The notes beneath the pieces were generated by a model. That model saw only the letters and a list, made by a program, of their open reading frames with translations, searched no databases and was not told where the DNA came from. Of a stretch of 9,012 nt of DNA, positions 1 through 9,012 are shown one piece after another. Within the stretch, counting starts at the first letter, position 1. Each line of letters starts with the position of its first letter. Source of the stretch: Deinococcus hopiensis KR-140. Its GTDB lineage: Bacteria > Deinococcota > Deinococci > Deinococcales > Deinococcaceae. Made by a program: the position numbers and the translations under genes. The stretch covers positions 1 through 9,012 of the forward strand of contig CALPYF020000083.1 of NCBI GenBank assembly GCA_943327755.2, in the 5' to 3' direction.

Positions 1-171
1 GTCGAGAACGAGGGCGGCCTGGGCGCCGTCCGCCGCGTCGAACGCCAGCTGAACCTCAGCGTCCAGGCGCTGCGCGAGCGCCAGCACCCCCACAGCGACC
101 TCGCCCAGACTTGGCTGAACTCCGCCCGCGCGTACCTCGTCACGAACGCCCAGCGCCGCCAGGCTGTGTAA
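1..171 (+). CDS. 3' end of an unidentified protein (partial)
   Basis: Frame 1 is open from the window edge to a TAA at 169-171 and gives the last 56 residues of a protein whose start lies outside the window. Codon use is strongly G/C at third positions, as in the sure genes here, and a good terminator follows 20 bases later; both support a real gene. The fragment is charged and looks helical, with many Arg, Gln, Leu and Ala (for example VERQLNLSVQALRER), and ends in RRQAV. I see no catalytic motif, membrane segment or recognisable domain, so I assign no function. It converges on the M32 carboxypeptidase gene, whose stop is 60 bases away on the other strand. Confidence 0.65.
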   Translation, partial: VENEGGLGAVRRVERQLNLSVQALRERQHPHSDLAQTWLNSARAYLVTNAQRRQAV

Positions 172-190
172 GCCGACGAGACCACGAAGG

Positions 191-226
191 GCGCCCCGAC
201 CAGCTGACGGTCGGGGCGTCCTCTTT
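191..226 (+). terminator. Intrinsic terminator between convergent genes
   Basis: A perfect 10-bp stem (192-201 with 209-218, CGCCCCGACC and its complement) closes a 7-nt loop. On the plus strand it is followed by TCCTCTTT, a modest U-rich tail, so it best serves the partial gene ending at 171. Read on the minus strand the hairpin lies just after the M32 carboxypeptidase stop but is followed by CCCTTCG, so termination in that direction would be weaker. It probably insulates the two convergent genes. Confidence 0.8.
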
Positions 227-231
227 GCCCC

Positions 232-1716
232 TCAGCTCAGGCTGTAGATCTCGCCGTACTTGCGGGTCAGGTACGCCACGTACGGATCGGCACTCAGGGG
301 CCGCCCGGTGGCCTGCACGGTCAGCTCTGCGGGCGTCAGGCTGCGGCCGTGCTGGTGCACCTGCTCGACCAGCCACGCGCGCAGCGGGCCGTACTCGGCG
401 CGGTCGATGCCCGCCGCGACCCCCGCGTCCTGGCGCGCAGCCTCCAGCAGCTGCACGCTCAGGAGGTTCCCCAGCGTGTACGTCGGGAAGTACCCGATCA
501 GGCCCGCCGACCAGTGGATGTCCTGCAGCACACCCGACGCGTCGTCCGGGGGCGTGAGGCCCAGGTACGCCTGCATCTTCGCGTTCCACGCCTCCGGCAG
601 GTCACGGACACTCAGGCTGCCCTCCAGCAGCGCGAGTTCCAGTTCGAAGCGCAGCATCACGTGGAAGTTGTACGTGACCTCGTCGGCCTCCACGCGGATC
701 AGGCTGGGCTGCACGCGGTTCACTGCGCGGTACAGTCCGGCGGCGTCCAGACCCGCCGTGACCTGCGGCGCGGCCTCCTGAAGCTGCGGGAAGTAGCGCT
801 GCCAGAACGGCAGGCTGCGGCCCAGCAGGTTCTCGAACATCCGCGACTGGCTCTCGTGCACGCCCAGGCTCGCCCCGGCGGACACCGGGGTGCGCTCCCA
901 GCGTTCGTGCACGCCGCGTTCGTACATGGCGTGCCCGGTCTCGTGCCAGGTGCCGAACAGGCACGCGGGCCAGTACTCCTCGACGCGGGTCGTGATGCGG
1001 ATGTCGCTGCGGCTGAAGTTCGACTGGAACGGGTGCGCGCTCTCGTCCTGCCGCGCGAAGTCGCCGGTCAGCCCGAAGGCCTCGCCCGCCACGCGCCACG
1101 CGAACGCCTTCTGCGCCTCTGCAGGGAACGGGCGGGTCAGGACGCGGTAGTCGGCGGCGTCCCCGGCGGCACGGATCCGCTCCAGCAGCGGCAGCGTGCG
1201 GTCGCGCAGGTCCGCGAACACGCTCTGCACCTGCGCGGCGCGCATGCCGGGCTCGTAGTCGTCGATCAGGGCGTCGTAGGGGTGGTCCTCGAAGCCGCGC
1301 AGGTCGGCCTGACGGCGCGCGAGGTCCATCATGCGCTCCAGGTACGGCGCGAAGCTGGCGAAGTCGCTGTGCTCGCGGGCGTGCACCCAGGCGTGGTGCG
1401 CCTCGTTCTGCGCGCGGGTGCGGTCCTCCACGAACGAGGTCGGGAGGCGGGTCGCCTGCGCGTAGTCGCGCCGCGCGACCTGCACGACCGCAGCCTGCGT
1501 GTCGCCGTCGGGCTGCACGCCGTCCAGCAGCGCGCCGGTCTCGGGCGCGGTGAACAGCTCGTGCGAGAGCCCCGCCAGGGTCGCGAGTTGCAGGCCGCGC
1601 ACGCGGGCCGCCTCGGGCGGCATGGAGGTCTCCTGCTCCCAGGACAGCAGGCTCGCGGCGGCACCCAGGTCGCTCACCTGACCCAGGCGGCGGCTCAGTT
1701 CATCGAAGGTGGTCAT
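232..1716 (-). CDS. M32 family metallocarboxypeptidase (carboxypeptidase Taq type)
   Basis: Zinc (or cobalt) dependent cytosolic exopeptidase that removes C-terminal residues from peptides, probably in peptide turnover. The 494-residue length matches the family (about 490-510). All five M32 signature motifs are visible: DxRxT (D238, R240, T242), HExxH (H258, E259, H262), HESQ (H287-Q290, with E288 the expected third metal ligand), IRxxAD (I340-D345) and GxxQDxHW (G395-W402). There is no signal peptide. ATG at 1716 is chosen; an in-frame GTG lies directly before it at 1719 and could be used instead. The gene starts 48 nt after the folC stop with its own -10-like element, so it may be transcribed separately as well as by read-through. 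Function is sure at family level; the physiological substrate is unknown. Confidence 0.96.
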   Translation of the reverse strand: MTTFDELSRRLGQVSDLGAAASLLSWEQETSMPPEAARVRGLQLATLAGLSHELFTAPETGALLDGVQPDGDTQAAVVQVARRDYAQATRLPTSFVEDRTRAQNEAHHAWVHAREHSDFASFAPYLERMMDLARRQADLRGFEDHPYDALIDDYEPGMRAAQVQSVFADLRDRTLPLLERIRAAGDAADYRVLTRPFPAEAQKAFAWRVAGEAFGLTGDFARQDESAHPFQSNFSRSDIRITTRVEEYWPACLFGTWHETGHAMYERGVHERWERTPVSAGASLGVHESQSRMFENLLGRSLPFWQRYFPQLQEAAPQVTAGLDAAGLYRAVNRVQPSLIRVEADEVTYNFHVMLRFELELALLEGSLSVRDLPEAWNAKMQAYLGLTPPDDASGVLQDIHWSAGLIGYFPTYTLGNLLSVQLLEAARQDAGVAAGIDRAEYGPLRAWLVEQVHQHGRSLTPAELTVQATGRPLSADPYVAYLTRKYGEIYSLS

Positions 1717-1724
1717 CACCCCCC

Positions 1725-1752
1725 AGGGTAGCGCGCCGTGACACCCGGTCCA
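1725..1752 (-). promoter_or_regulatory. Candidate promoter of the M32 carboxypeptidase gene
   Basis: On the minus strand TACCCT (1730-1725) fits the TAnnnT -10 pattern and lies 5 nt before the GTG at 1719 and 8 nt before the ATG at 1716. TGGACC (1752-1747) is a 4-of-6 match to a -35 box with a 16-bp spacer. The expected transcription start would fall at or within a few bases of the start codon, giving a leaderless or nearly leaderless mRNA. The whole element fits in the 48-bp gap after folC. It is weak by sequence. Confidence 0.45.
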
Positions 1753-1764
1753 GCGCGAATGCGG

Positions 1765-3036
<1,272 letters not shown>

Positions 3037-3042
3037 CCGCCC

Positions 3043-3048
3043 AGCATA
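3043..3048 (-). promoter_or_regulatory. Candidate leaderless -10 element of folC
   Basis: TATGCT on the minus strand matches TAnnnT and is separated from the ATG at 3036 by exactly 6 nt (GGGCGG), placing a transcription start at the ATG itself. No convincing -35 box is visible at 17-18 bp; that position overlaps the hairpin at 3068-3095. No good Shine-Dalgarno sequence at normal spacing competes with this reading. Confidence 0.45.
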
Positions 3049-3067
3049 GGGCGCGCGCACAGCCAGA

Positions 3068-3095
3068 GGCCCGCCCCCTGTGCGGGAAGCGGGCC
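3068..3095 (-). other. Strong hairpin between ppaC and folC
   Basis: Read on the minus strand, GGCCCGCUUCC (3095-3085) pairs with GGGGGCGGGCC (3078-3068) around a 6-nt loop. That is an 11-bp stem containing two G-U wobbles which become two C/A mismatches on the plus strand, so it is better as minus-strand RNA. It begins 16 nt after the ppaC stop codon. No U-tract follows (UCUGGCUGUG), so it is not a standard intrinsic terminator. It may protect the ppaC mRNA 3' end, pause polymerase or act as an atypical terminator. Confidence 0.65.
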
Positions 3096-3111
3096 ATCAG
3101 GTCGGCGAGGT

Positions 3112-4056
3112 TCAGCTCTGCGGCGCGAAGTACCCTTCCAGCGTCGGCACGATCTGCTTCTTGCGGCTGATCCGCCCACCCAGGTCCGCCACCTGACCGT
3201 CCACGCTCGCCCCGAAGGCCTCGCGCAGCACCTTCTCCTCGGTGGCACTCAGGACCAGCGTACGGTTCGTCTCGTTGAGGATGTCCACCACGCTCAGCAG
3301 TACGCCGCTCAGGCTGTCCTGCGCCTTGGCCTGATCCATCGCCGCGAGCAGTTCCGCCTGACGCCCGAACACGTACCCGGGGTTGGTCGTTTCGATCACG
3401 CCGATGCCCCAGCTGTGCGGCGCGGTCACCTCACCAAACGGGAACACCTTGTAGTCCATGCGCAGCAGCGTGTCCGCCGGGGTGTCCCCCAGGTCACTCT
3501 TCGCGGCGAACATCGCCAGCGCGTACGCCTCCACGTCCTCGACACCCGCCACGGGCGCCAGGAACGCCACAGCGTCCCGGTCCTCCTGGGTGGTGGTGGG
3601 ACTGCGGAAGTGCAGCGTGTCACTCAGGATCGCGCTGAGCATCAACCGGGCGTCCAGCGCCTCCACGGTCAGGCCCGCCTCGCGGTGCAGTTTCAGCAGG
3701 ATCGTCCCCGTGCAGCCCACGGGCTCGAACCGCAGGTAGGGCGGCTGCGCGGTCGTCAGGTCGCCCAGCTTGTGGTGATCCACGACCCGCGTGACGTTCA
3801 GCTCCCCGAGGTTGGGGGTGGACTGGGCACTCTCGTTGTGGTCCACGAGGGCCACGGGCGCCCCGGCGGGCAGTTCAGGCAGCAGGGCCGGAGCCTCAAT
3901 CTCCGCCTGGTCCAGCACGAACGTCGTCTCGAAGTTCAGGTCGCCCAGGCGGTACGCGGTCGCGTCCACGCCTTGGCGGGTCAGGAGCCGCGCGTACACC
4001 AGCGCGGCCGTGATGGCGTCAGTATCGGGGTTCAGGTGACCAAACACAGCAATCAT
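3112..4056 (-). CDS. ppaC: Manganese-dependent inorganic pyrophosphatase (family II)
   Basis: Cytosolic DHH-superfamily enzyme that hydrolyses pyrophosphate to phosphate, pulling biosynthetic reactions such as nucleic acid synthesis and aminoacylation forward. The 314-residue length fits the short family II form without CBS/DRTGG regulatory insert. Metal and active-site residues line up with the family: GHLNPDTDA (H7, D11, D13), VDHNE (D72), VVDHHKLGD (D93, H94, H95) and ILSDTLHF (D146). The C-terminal DHHA2 domain carries the substrate-binding SRKKQ (297-301). ATG at 4056 gives the expected N-terminus directly at the first beta strand (MIAVFGH). It follows slpA with a terminator between them and has its own start-proximal -10 element, so it is probably transcribed independently of slpA. 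Very secure call. Confidence 0.97.
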   Translation of the reverse strand: MIAVFGHLNPDTDAITAALVYARLLTRQGVDATAYRLGDLNFETTFVLDQAEIEAPALLPELPAGAPVALVDHNESAQSTPNLGELNVTRVVDHHKLGDLTTAQPPYLRFEPVGCTGTILLKLHREAGLTVEALDARLMLSAILSDTLHFRSPTTTQEDRDAVAFLAPVAGVEDVEAYALAMFAAKSDLGDTPADTLLRMDYKVFPFGEVTAPHSWGIGVIETTNPGYVFGRQAELLAAMDQAKAQDSLSGVLLSVVDILNETNRTLVLSATEEKVLREAFGASVDGQVADLGGRISRKKQIVPTLEGYFAPQS

Positions 4057-4062
4057 GCGGCA

Positions 4063-4068
4063 ATTCTA
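4063..4068 (-). promoter_or_regulatory. Leaderless -10 element of ppaC
   Basis: TAGAAT on the minus strand is a 5-of-6 match to the sigma-70 -10 consensus and sits exactly 6 nt (TGCCGC) before the ATG at 4056, which predicts transcription starting at the A of the start codon. No Shine-Dalgarno sequence precedes the ATG, in agreement with a leaderless mRNA. No clear -35 box is seen at 17-18 bp. This is the best of the start-proximal elements in the window. Confidence 0.65.
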
Positions 4069-4111
4069 CCGATTTGGCATTCCGGAAACGGCGACCTGCT
4101 CGCACAACACC

Positions 4112-4142
4112 AAAAGAAAAACCCCCCGCACGGGGCGGGGAG
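4112..4142 (-). terminator. Intrinsic terminator of slpA
   Basis: On the minus strand, about 20 nt after the slpA stop, CCCCGC (4140-4135) pairs with GCGGGG (4129-4124) around a 5-nt loop, with a possible extension by two further pairs. The stem is followed by GGTTTTTCTTTT (4123-4112). Stem plus U-run is a textbook intrinsic terminator. The plus strand has no T-run after the hairpin, so it acts in one direction only. It separates slpA from ppaC. Confidence 0.9.
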
Positions 4143-4161
4143 TTCATTCAGCTGCCTAGGG

Positions 4162-7221
<3,060 letters not shown>

Positions 7222-7344
7222 ATGAACCCCCAAAAGGTCGTCGCGCGGCGGAGCACGTTCTGCGGCTCTGAAGGTGACGGTGGGGCGAGTTGCCGGGTTT
7301 CCTCTCCCAGAGTGGTTCGCCGTTCCCGTGTTCTTTCGCGCAAC

Positions 7345-7379
7345 CTGACATTCTTTGCCTGTCGGTTCAGAAGTGTCAG
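7345..7379 (-). other. Stem-loop at the predicted 5' end of the slpA mRNA
   Basis: CTGACA (7379-7374 on the minus strand) pairs with TGTCAG (7350-7345) around a 23-nt interval, and some further imperfect pairs are possible inside (TTCT with AGAA). It begins only 3 nt after the predicted transcription start near 7382. A 5'-terminal stem-loop like this commonly stabilises abundant mRNAs, as in E. coli ompA; that role here is inference. Confidence 0.4.
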
Positions 7380-7388
7380 ATCAGGCGG

Positions 7389-7418
7389 ATGATACAGGCA
7401 TGAAAGAGACCCGGTCAA
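7389..7418 (-). promoter_or_regulatory. slpA: Sigma-70-type promoter of slpA
   Basis: On the minus strand TTGACC (7418-7413, 5 of 6 to the -35 consensus) and TATCAT (7394-7389, 5 of 6 to the -10 consensus) are 18 bp apart, with an AT-richer stretch upstream that could act as an UP element. The predicted start is near 7382, about 160 nt before the ATG. This is by far the best two-box promoter in the window and fits a highly expressed gene. Confidence 0.8.
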
Positions 7419-7463
7419 CCCTGAGAATGACTTAAAAGCCCGATTTCATCGCACATGACCGAT

Positions 7464-7475
7464 CTCTGATCAGAG
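7464..7475. repeat. 12-bp perfect palindrome upstream of the slpA promoter
   Basis: CTCTGATCAGAG is its own reverse complement and lies 45 bp upstream of the slpA -35 box, about 85 bp before the predicted transcription start. That is a plausible distance for a dimeric regulator. It does not resemble the Deinococcus radiation/desiccation response motif. A 12-bp palindrome is expected about twice by chance in 9 kb, so position rather than rarity is the argument. Confidence 0.35.
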
Positions 7476-7540
7476 CATGAAGATTCTACGAAGATGGTGA
7501 GACTTGATTTTTATGCGTAACGCTGGCCACATTGGGGTTT

Positions 7541-8698
7541 TTAGCCCTCCGTTCCACGTCCGGTATCCAGGGCAGCCTGGAACCAGTGAGGCATGCCCTG
7601 TCGGAAGTAACGCGCCCCCCAGGCTGACGCCCAAGCGTGGAATTCCCCTGCCTGGATGGCGGTGCGGGCCCGTTCCATCAGGCGGTGTAGGTACCGCAGA
7701 TTATGCAGCGACAGCATGCGCGGCCCCAGCATTTCCTCGGCGCGGATCAGGTGCGCCAGATACGCCCGGGTGTAGTTGCGACAGGCGTAGCAGTTACACT
7801 CTGGATCCAGGGGCTCCATGGAGGTGCGGGGCGCACTGGAGTTCATGTTCAGGCGCCCCTCATCCGTCAGGGCGTACCCGAAGCGGCCCGTGCGGGTCGG
7901 ATACACGCAGTCGAACATGTCCACCCCCAGCGCCACGCCCGCCACCAGGTCCTCTGGATGACCGACACCCATCAGGTAGCGGGGCTTGTGCTCGGGCAGG
8001 CGCTCAGCCGTGAACGCCACCGCCGGATACATCTCCTCTTTGGGCTCACCGACCGCCAGCCCACCCAGTGCGAAGCCAGGCGTGTTGTACGGCAGCGTGA
8101 GTTCCAGACTGCGTTCCCGCAGGTCCTCATGCACGCCACCCTGCACGATCGCGAACAGCGCCTGCTCAGGCCTGGACTTCACCGTCAGGCAACGCGCCAG
8201 CCAGCGTTCGGTGCGCTCGAGGCTGCGCAGGATGTACTCCCGCTCGGCCGGATACGGTGGGCACTCGTCGAACGCCATGATGATGTCGGCCCCCAGCGCC
8301 TCCTGCACCTGGATGCTCCGCTCGGGCGTGAGATTCACCAGACTGCCGTCCAGGTGACTCTTGAACACCACGCCCTCCTCGGTGATCTTGCGCATGTGCC
8401 CCAGGCTCATGACCTGGAAGCCGCCAGAATCGGTCAGGAACGGCCCGGGGTACGCCGTGAAGCCCGGCAGGCCCCCATGCGCCGCCACCAGCGTCTCGCC
8501 AGGGCGCAGCATCAGGTGGTAGGTGTTACCCAGGATCATCTGAGAGCCGATGTCCGTCAGTTCCTGCGGGCTGATGCCCTTCACGGTGCCCTGCGTCCCC
8601 ACCGGCATGAACATGGGGGTCGTGACCGTCCCGCGCGGCGTGTGGAACTGCGCCACGCGCGCCCGGCCGTCACGATGCTGAATGTCGAACTCGAACAT
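7541..8698 (-). CDS. tgt: Queuine tRNA-ribosyltransferase (tRNA-guanine transglycosylase)
   Basis: Exchanges guanine 34 for the queuosine precursor preQ1 in tRNAs with GUN anticodons (Asp, Asn, His, Tyr). The 385-residue length is typical of bacterial TGT. Key features are present: general acid/base D90 in TDSGGFQ, substrate-binding D144 in MAFDECPP and Q186 in VQGG, nucleophile D263 in GVDMFDCVYPTR, and the zinc site C301, C303, C306 and H332 in ECNCYAC...SLHN. The TIM-barrel start GTQGTVKGISPQEL is near the N-terminus. ATG at 8698 (MFEFDIQ) matches the family; the frame is open further upstream, but that extension runs into tRNA-Gly and must not be used. It lies downstream of the tRNA gene and its terminator, and upstream of slpA. 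No other queuosine gene is in the window. Confidence 0.97.
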   Translation of the reverse strand: MFEFDIQHRDGRARVAQFHTPRGTVTTPMFMPVGTQGTVKGISPQELTDIGSQMILGNTYHLMLRPGETLVAAHGGLPGFTAYPGPFLTDSGGFQVMSLGHMRKITEEGVVFKSHLDGSLVNLTPERSIQVQEALGADIIMAFDECPPYPAEREYILRSLERTERWLARCLTVKSRPEQALFAIVQGGVHEDLRERSLELTLPYNTPGFALGGLAVGEPKEEMYPAVAFTAERLPEHKPRYLMGVGHPEDLVAGVALGVDMFDCVYPTRTGRFGYALTDEGRLNMNSSAPRTSMEPLDPECNCYACRNYTRAYLAHLIRAEEMLGPRMLSLHNLRYLHRLMERARTAIQAGEFHAWASAWGARYFRQGMPHWFQAALDTGRGTEG

Positions 8699-8704
8699 CC
8701 CTCT

Positions 8705-8710
8705 ATTGTG
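8705..8710 (-). promoter_or_regulatory. Weak leaderless -10 candidate for tgt
   Basis: CACAAT on the minus strand keeps the important A2, A5 and T6 positions of a -10 hexamer (4 of 6 overall) and is followed by exactly 6 nt (AGAGGG) before the ATG at 8698, the same spacing as at ppaC and folC. AGAGGG itself resembles a Shine-Dalgarno sequence but touches the ATG, too close for normal use. No -35 box is apparent. Confidence 0.35.
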
Positions 8711-8790
8711 CCGCAGATGAAGCCCAGCCCGCCCTTTCCCTCGTGAAGCGGATGACATGCAACCTGCCGACGCGACGAAACATCGGAGAG

Positions 8791-8824
8791 CGGGCCACCC
8801 TCCAATGATCTGGAGGGCGGCCCG
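8791..8824 (-). other. 14-bp hairpin between tRNA-Gly and tgt
   Basis: On the minus strand CGGGCCGCCCTCCA (8824-8811) pairs along its full length with TGGAGGGTGGCCCG (8804-8791) around the loop GATCAT. The single non-Watson-Crick position is a G-U wobble on this strand but an A/C mismatch on the plus strand, which favours a minus-strand RNA structure. No U-run follows, so it is not a standard terminator. It stands 17 bp beyond the tRNA terminator's T-tract and about 90 nt before the tgt ATG. Confidence 0.7.
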
Positions 8825-8841
8825 TTCGCGCGTCAGCAATG

Positions 8842-8871
8842 AAAAAGCCCCCACTTCTTTCGAGGTGGGGG
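8842..8871 (-). terminator. Intrinsic terminator of tRNA-Gly
   Basis: Starting 6 nt after the encoded CCA, CCCCCAC (8871-8865) pairs with GTGGGGG (8854-8848). Inside, one C/A mismatch is followed by a TC/GA pair of bases closing a GAAA tetraloop. The stem is followed by CTTTTT (8847-8842). This is a clear one-direction terminator for the tRNA transcript. Confidence 0.92.
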
Positions 8872-8876
8872 TGAAT

Positions 8877-9012
<136 letters not shown>

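Larger units (their letters stand above)
7222..7540 (-). promoter_or_regulatory. slpA: slpA upstream regulatory region and long leader (319 bp without a gene)
   Basis: The gap between the tgt stop and the slpA ATG holds the slpA promoter (7389-7418), a predicted leader of about 160 nt (from near 7382 to 7222) and an AT-richer tract upstream of the -35 (about 7420-7535) that includes a 12-bp palindrome. Just before the ATG, GGGGG (7231-7227) is a weak Shine-Dalgarno-like element 5 nt from the start. I see no convincing intrinsic terminator for tgt here and no conserved protein; the short open frames in the leader lack ribosome sites. Confidence 0.7.

Noticed and set aside
349..1731. 460-codon plus-strand open frame opposite the M32 carboxypeptidase
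   Set aside because: Antisense shadow in codon register with a gene that carries all five M32 motifs; the product is Arg/Ala/Val-rich without a domain.
7222..7233. Upstream TTG start adding four residues (MGVH) to SlpA
   Set aside because: The ATG at 7221 starts a standard signal peptide (MKKSLL); the TTG would place the start inside the GGGGG element that should act as ribosome site.
7420..7540. Radiation/desiccation response motif upstream of slpA
   Set aside because: The palindrome CTCTGATCAGAG does not match the AT-rich palindromic RDRM recognised by DdrO, and no other match is seen in the window.
7500..7540. Intrinsic terminator directly after tgt
   Set aside because: An A-rich stretch (ATAAAAATC on the minus strand) is present, but only a 3-bp stem (GCG/CGC) precedes it, too weak to call.
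7703..8746. 347-codon plus-strand open frame opposite tgt
   Set aside because: Antisense shadow in register with tgt; Arg/His/Gln-rich, with no ribosome site or recognisable motif.

Overview
The window looks like chromosomal DNA from a Deinococcus. It is GC-rich with strongly G/C-biased third codon positions. It carries a SlpA-type envelope protein whose layout (signal peptide, one SLH domain, long coiled coil, large C-terminal beta-barrel) is characteristic of Deinococcus-Thermus. Several genes also have a -10-like hexamer about 6 nt before the start codon, the leaderless pattern known in Deinococcus. The genus is inferred from gene content and was not checked by a database search.

Layout: 1-171 is the plus-strand 3' end of an unidentified gene, followed by a strong hairpin terminator. 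Everything else is on the minus strand. Read in transcription order from the right edge, it contains: a hairpin-rich tract; tRNA-Gly(GCC) with encoded CCA and its own terminator; an unexplained 14-bp hairpin; tgt (queuosine tRNA modification); a 319-bp regulatory region with a clear sigma-70-type promoter and a leader of about 160 nt; slpA (outer-membrane barrel and cell-wall tether) with its own terminator; ppaC (manganese-dependent pyrophosphatase); a strong hairpin; folC (folate polyglutamylation); and an M32 carboxypeptidase (carboxypeptidase Taq family).

The genes are mostly unrelated housekeeping functions around one very abundant envelope gene, and no pathway links them. ppaC, folC and the M32 gene are closely spaced (75 and 48 nt gaps) but each appears to have its own start-proximal promoter. 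slpA stands apart, with a canonical promoter, a long structured leader and an intrinsic terminator, as expected for an independently controlled and highly expressed gene.

I found no defence system, mobile element, CRISPR array or integrase. The most interesting material is non-coding: the promoter and start architecture, the slpA leader, and two intergenic hairpins whose pairing is better in minus-strand RNA than in plus-strand RNA.
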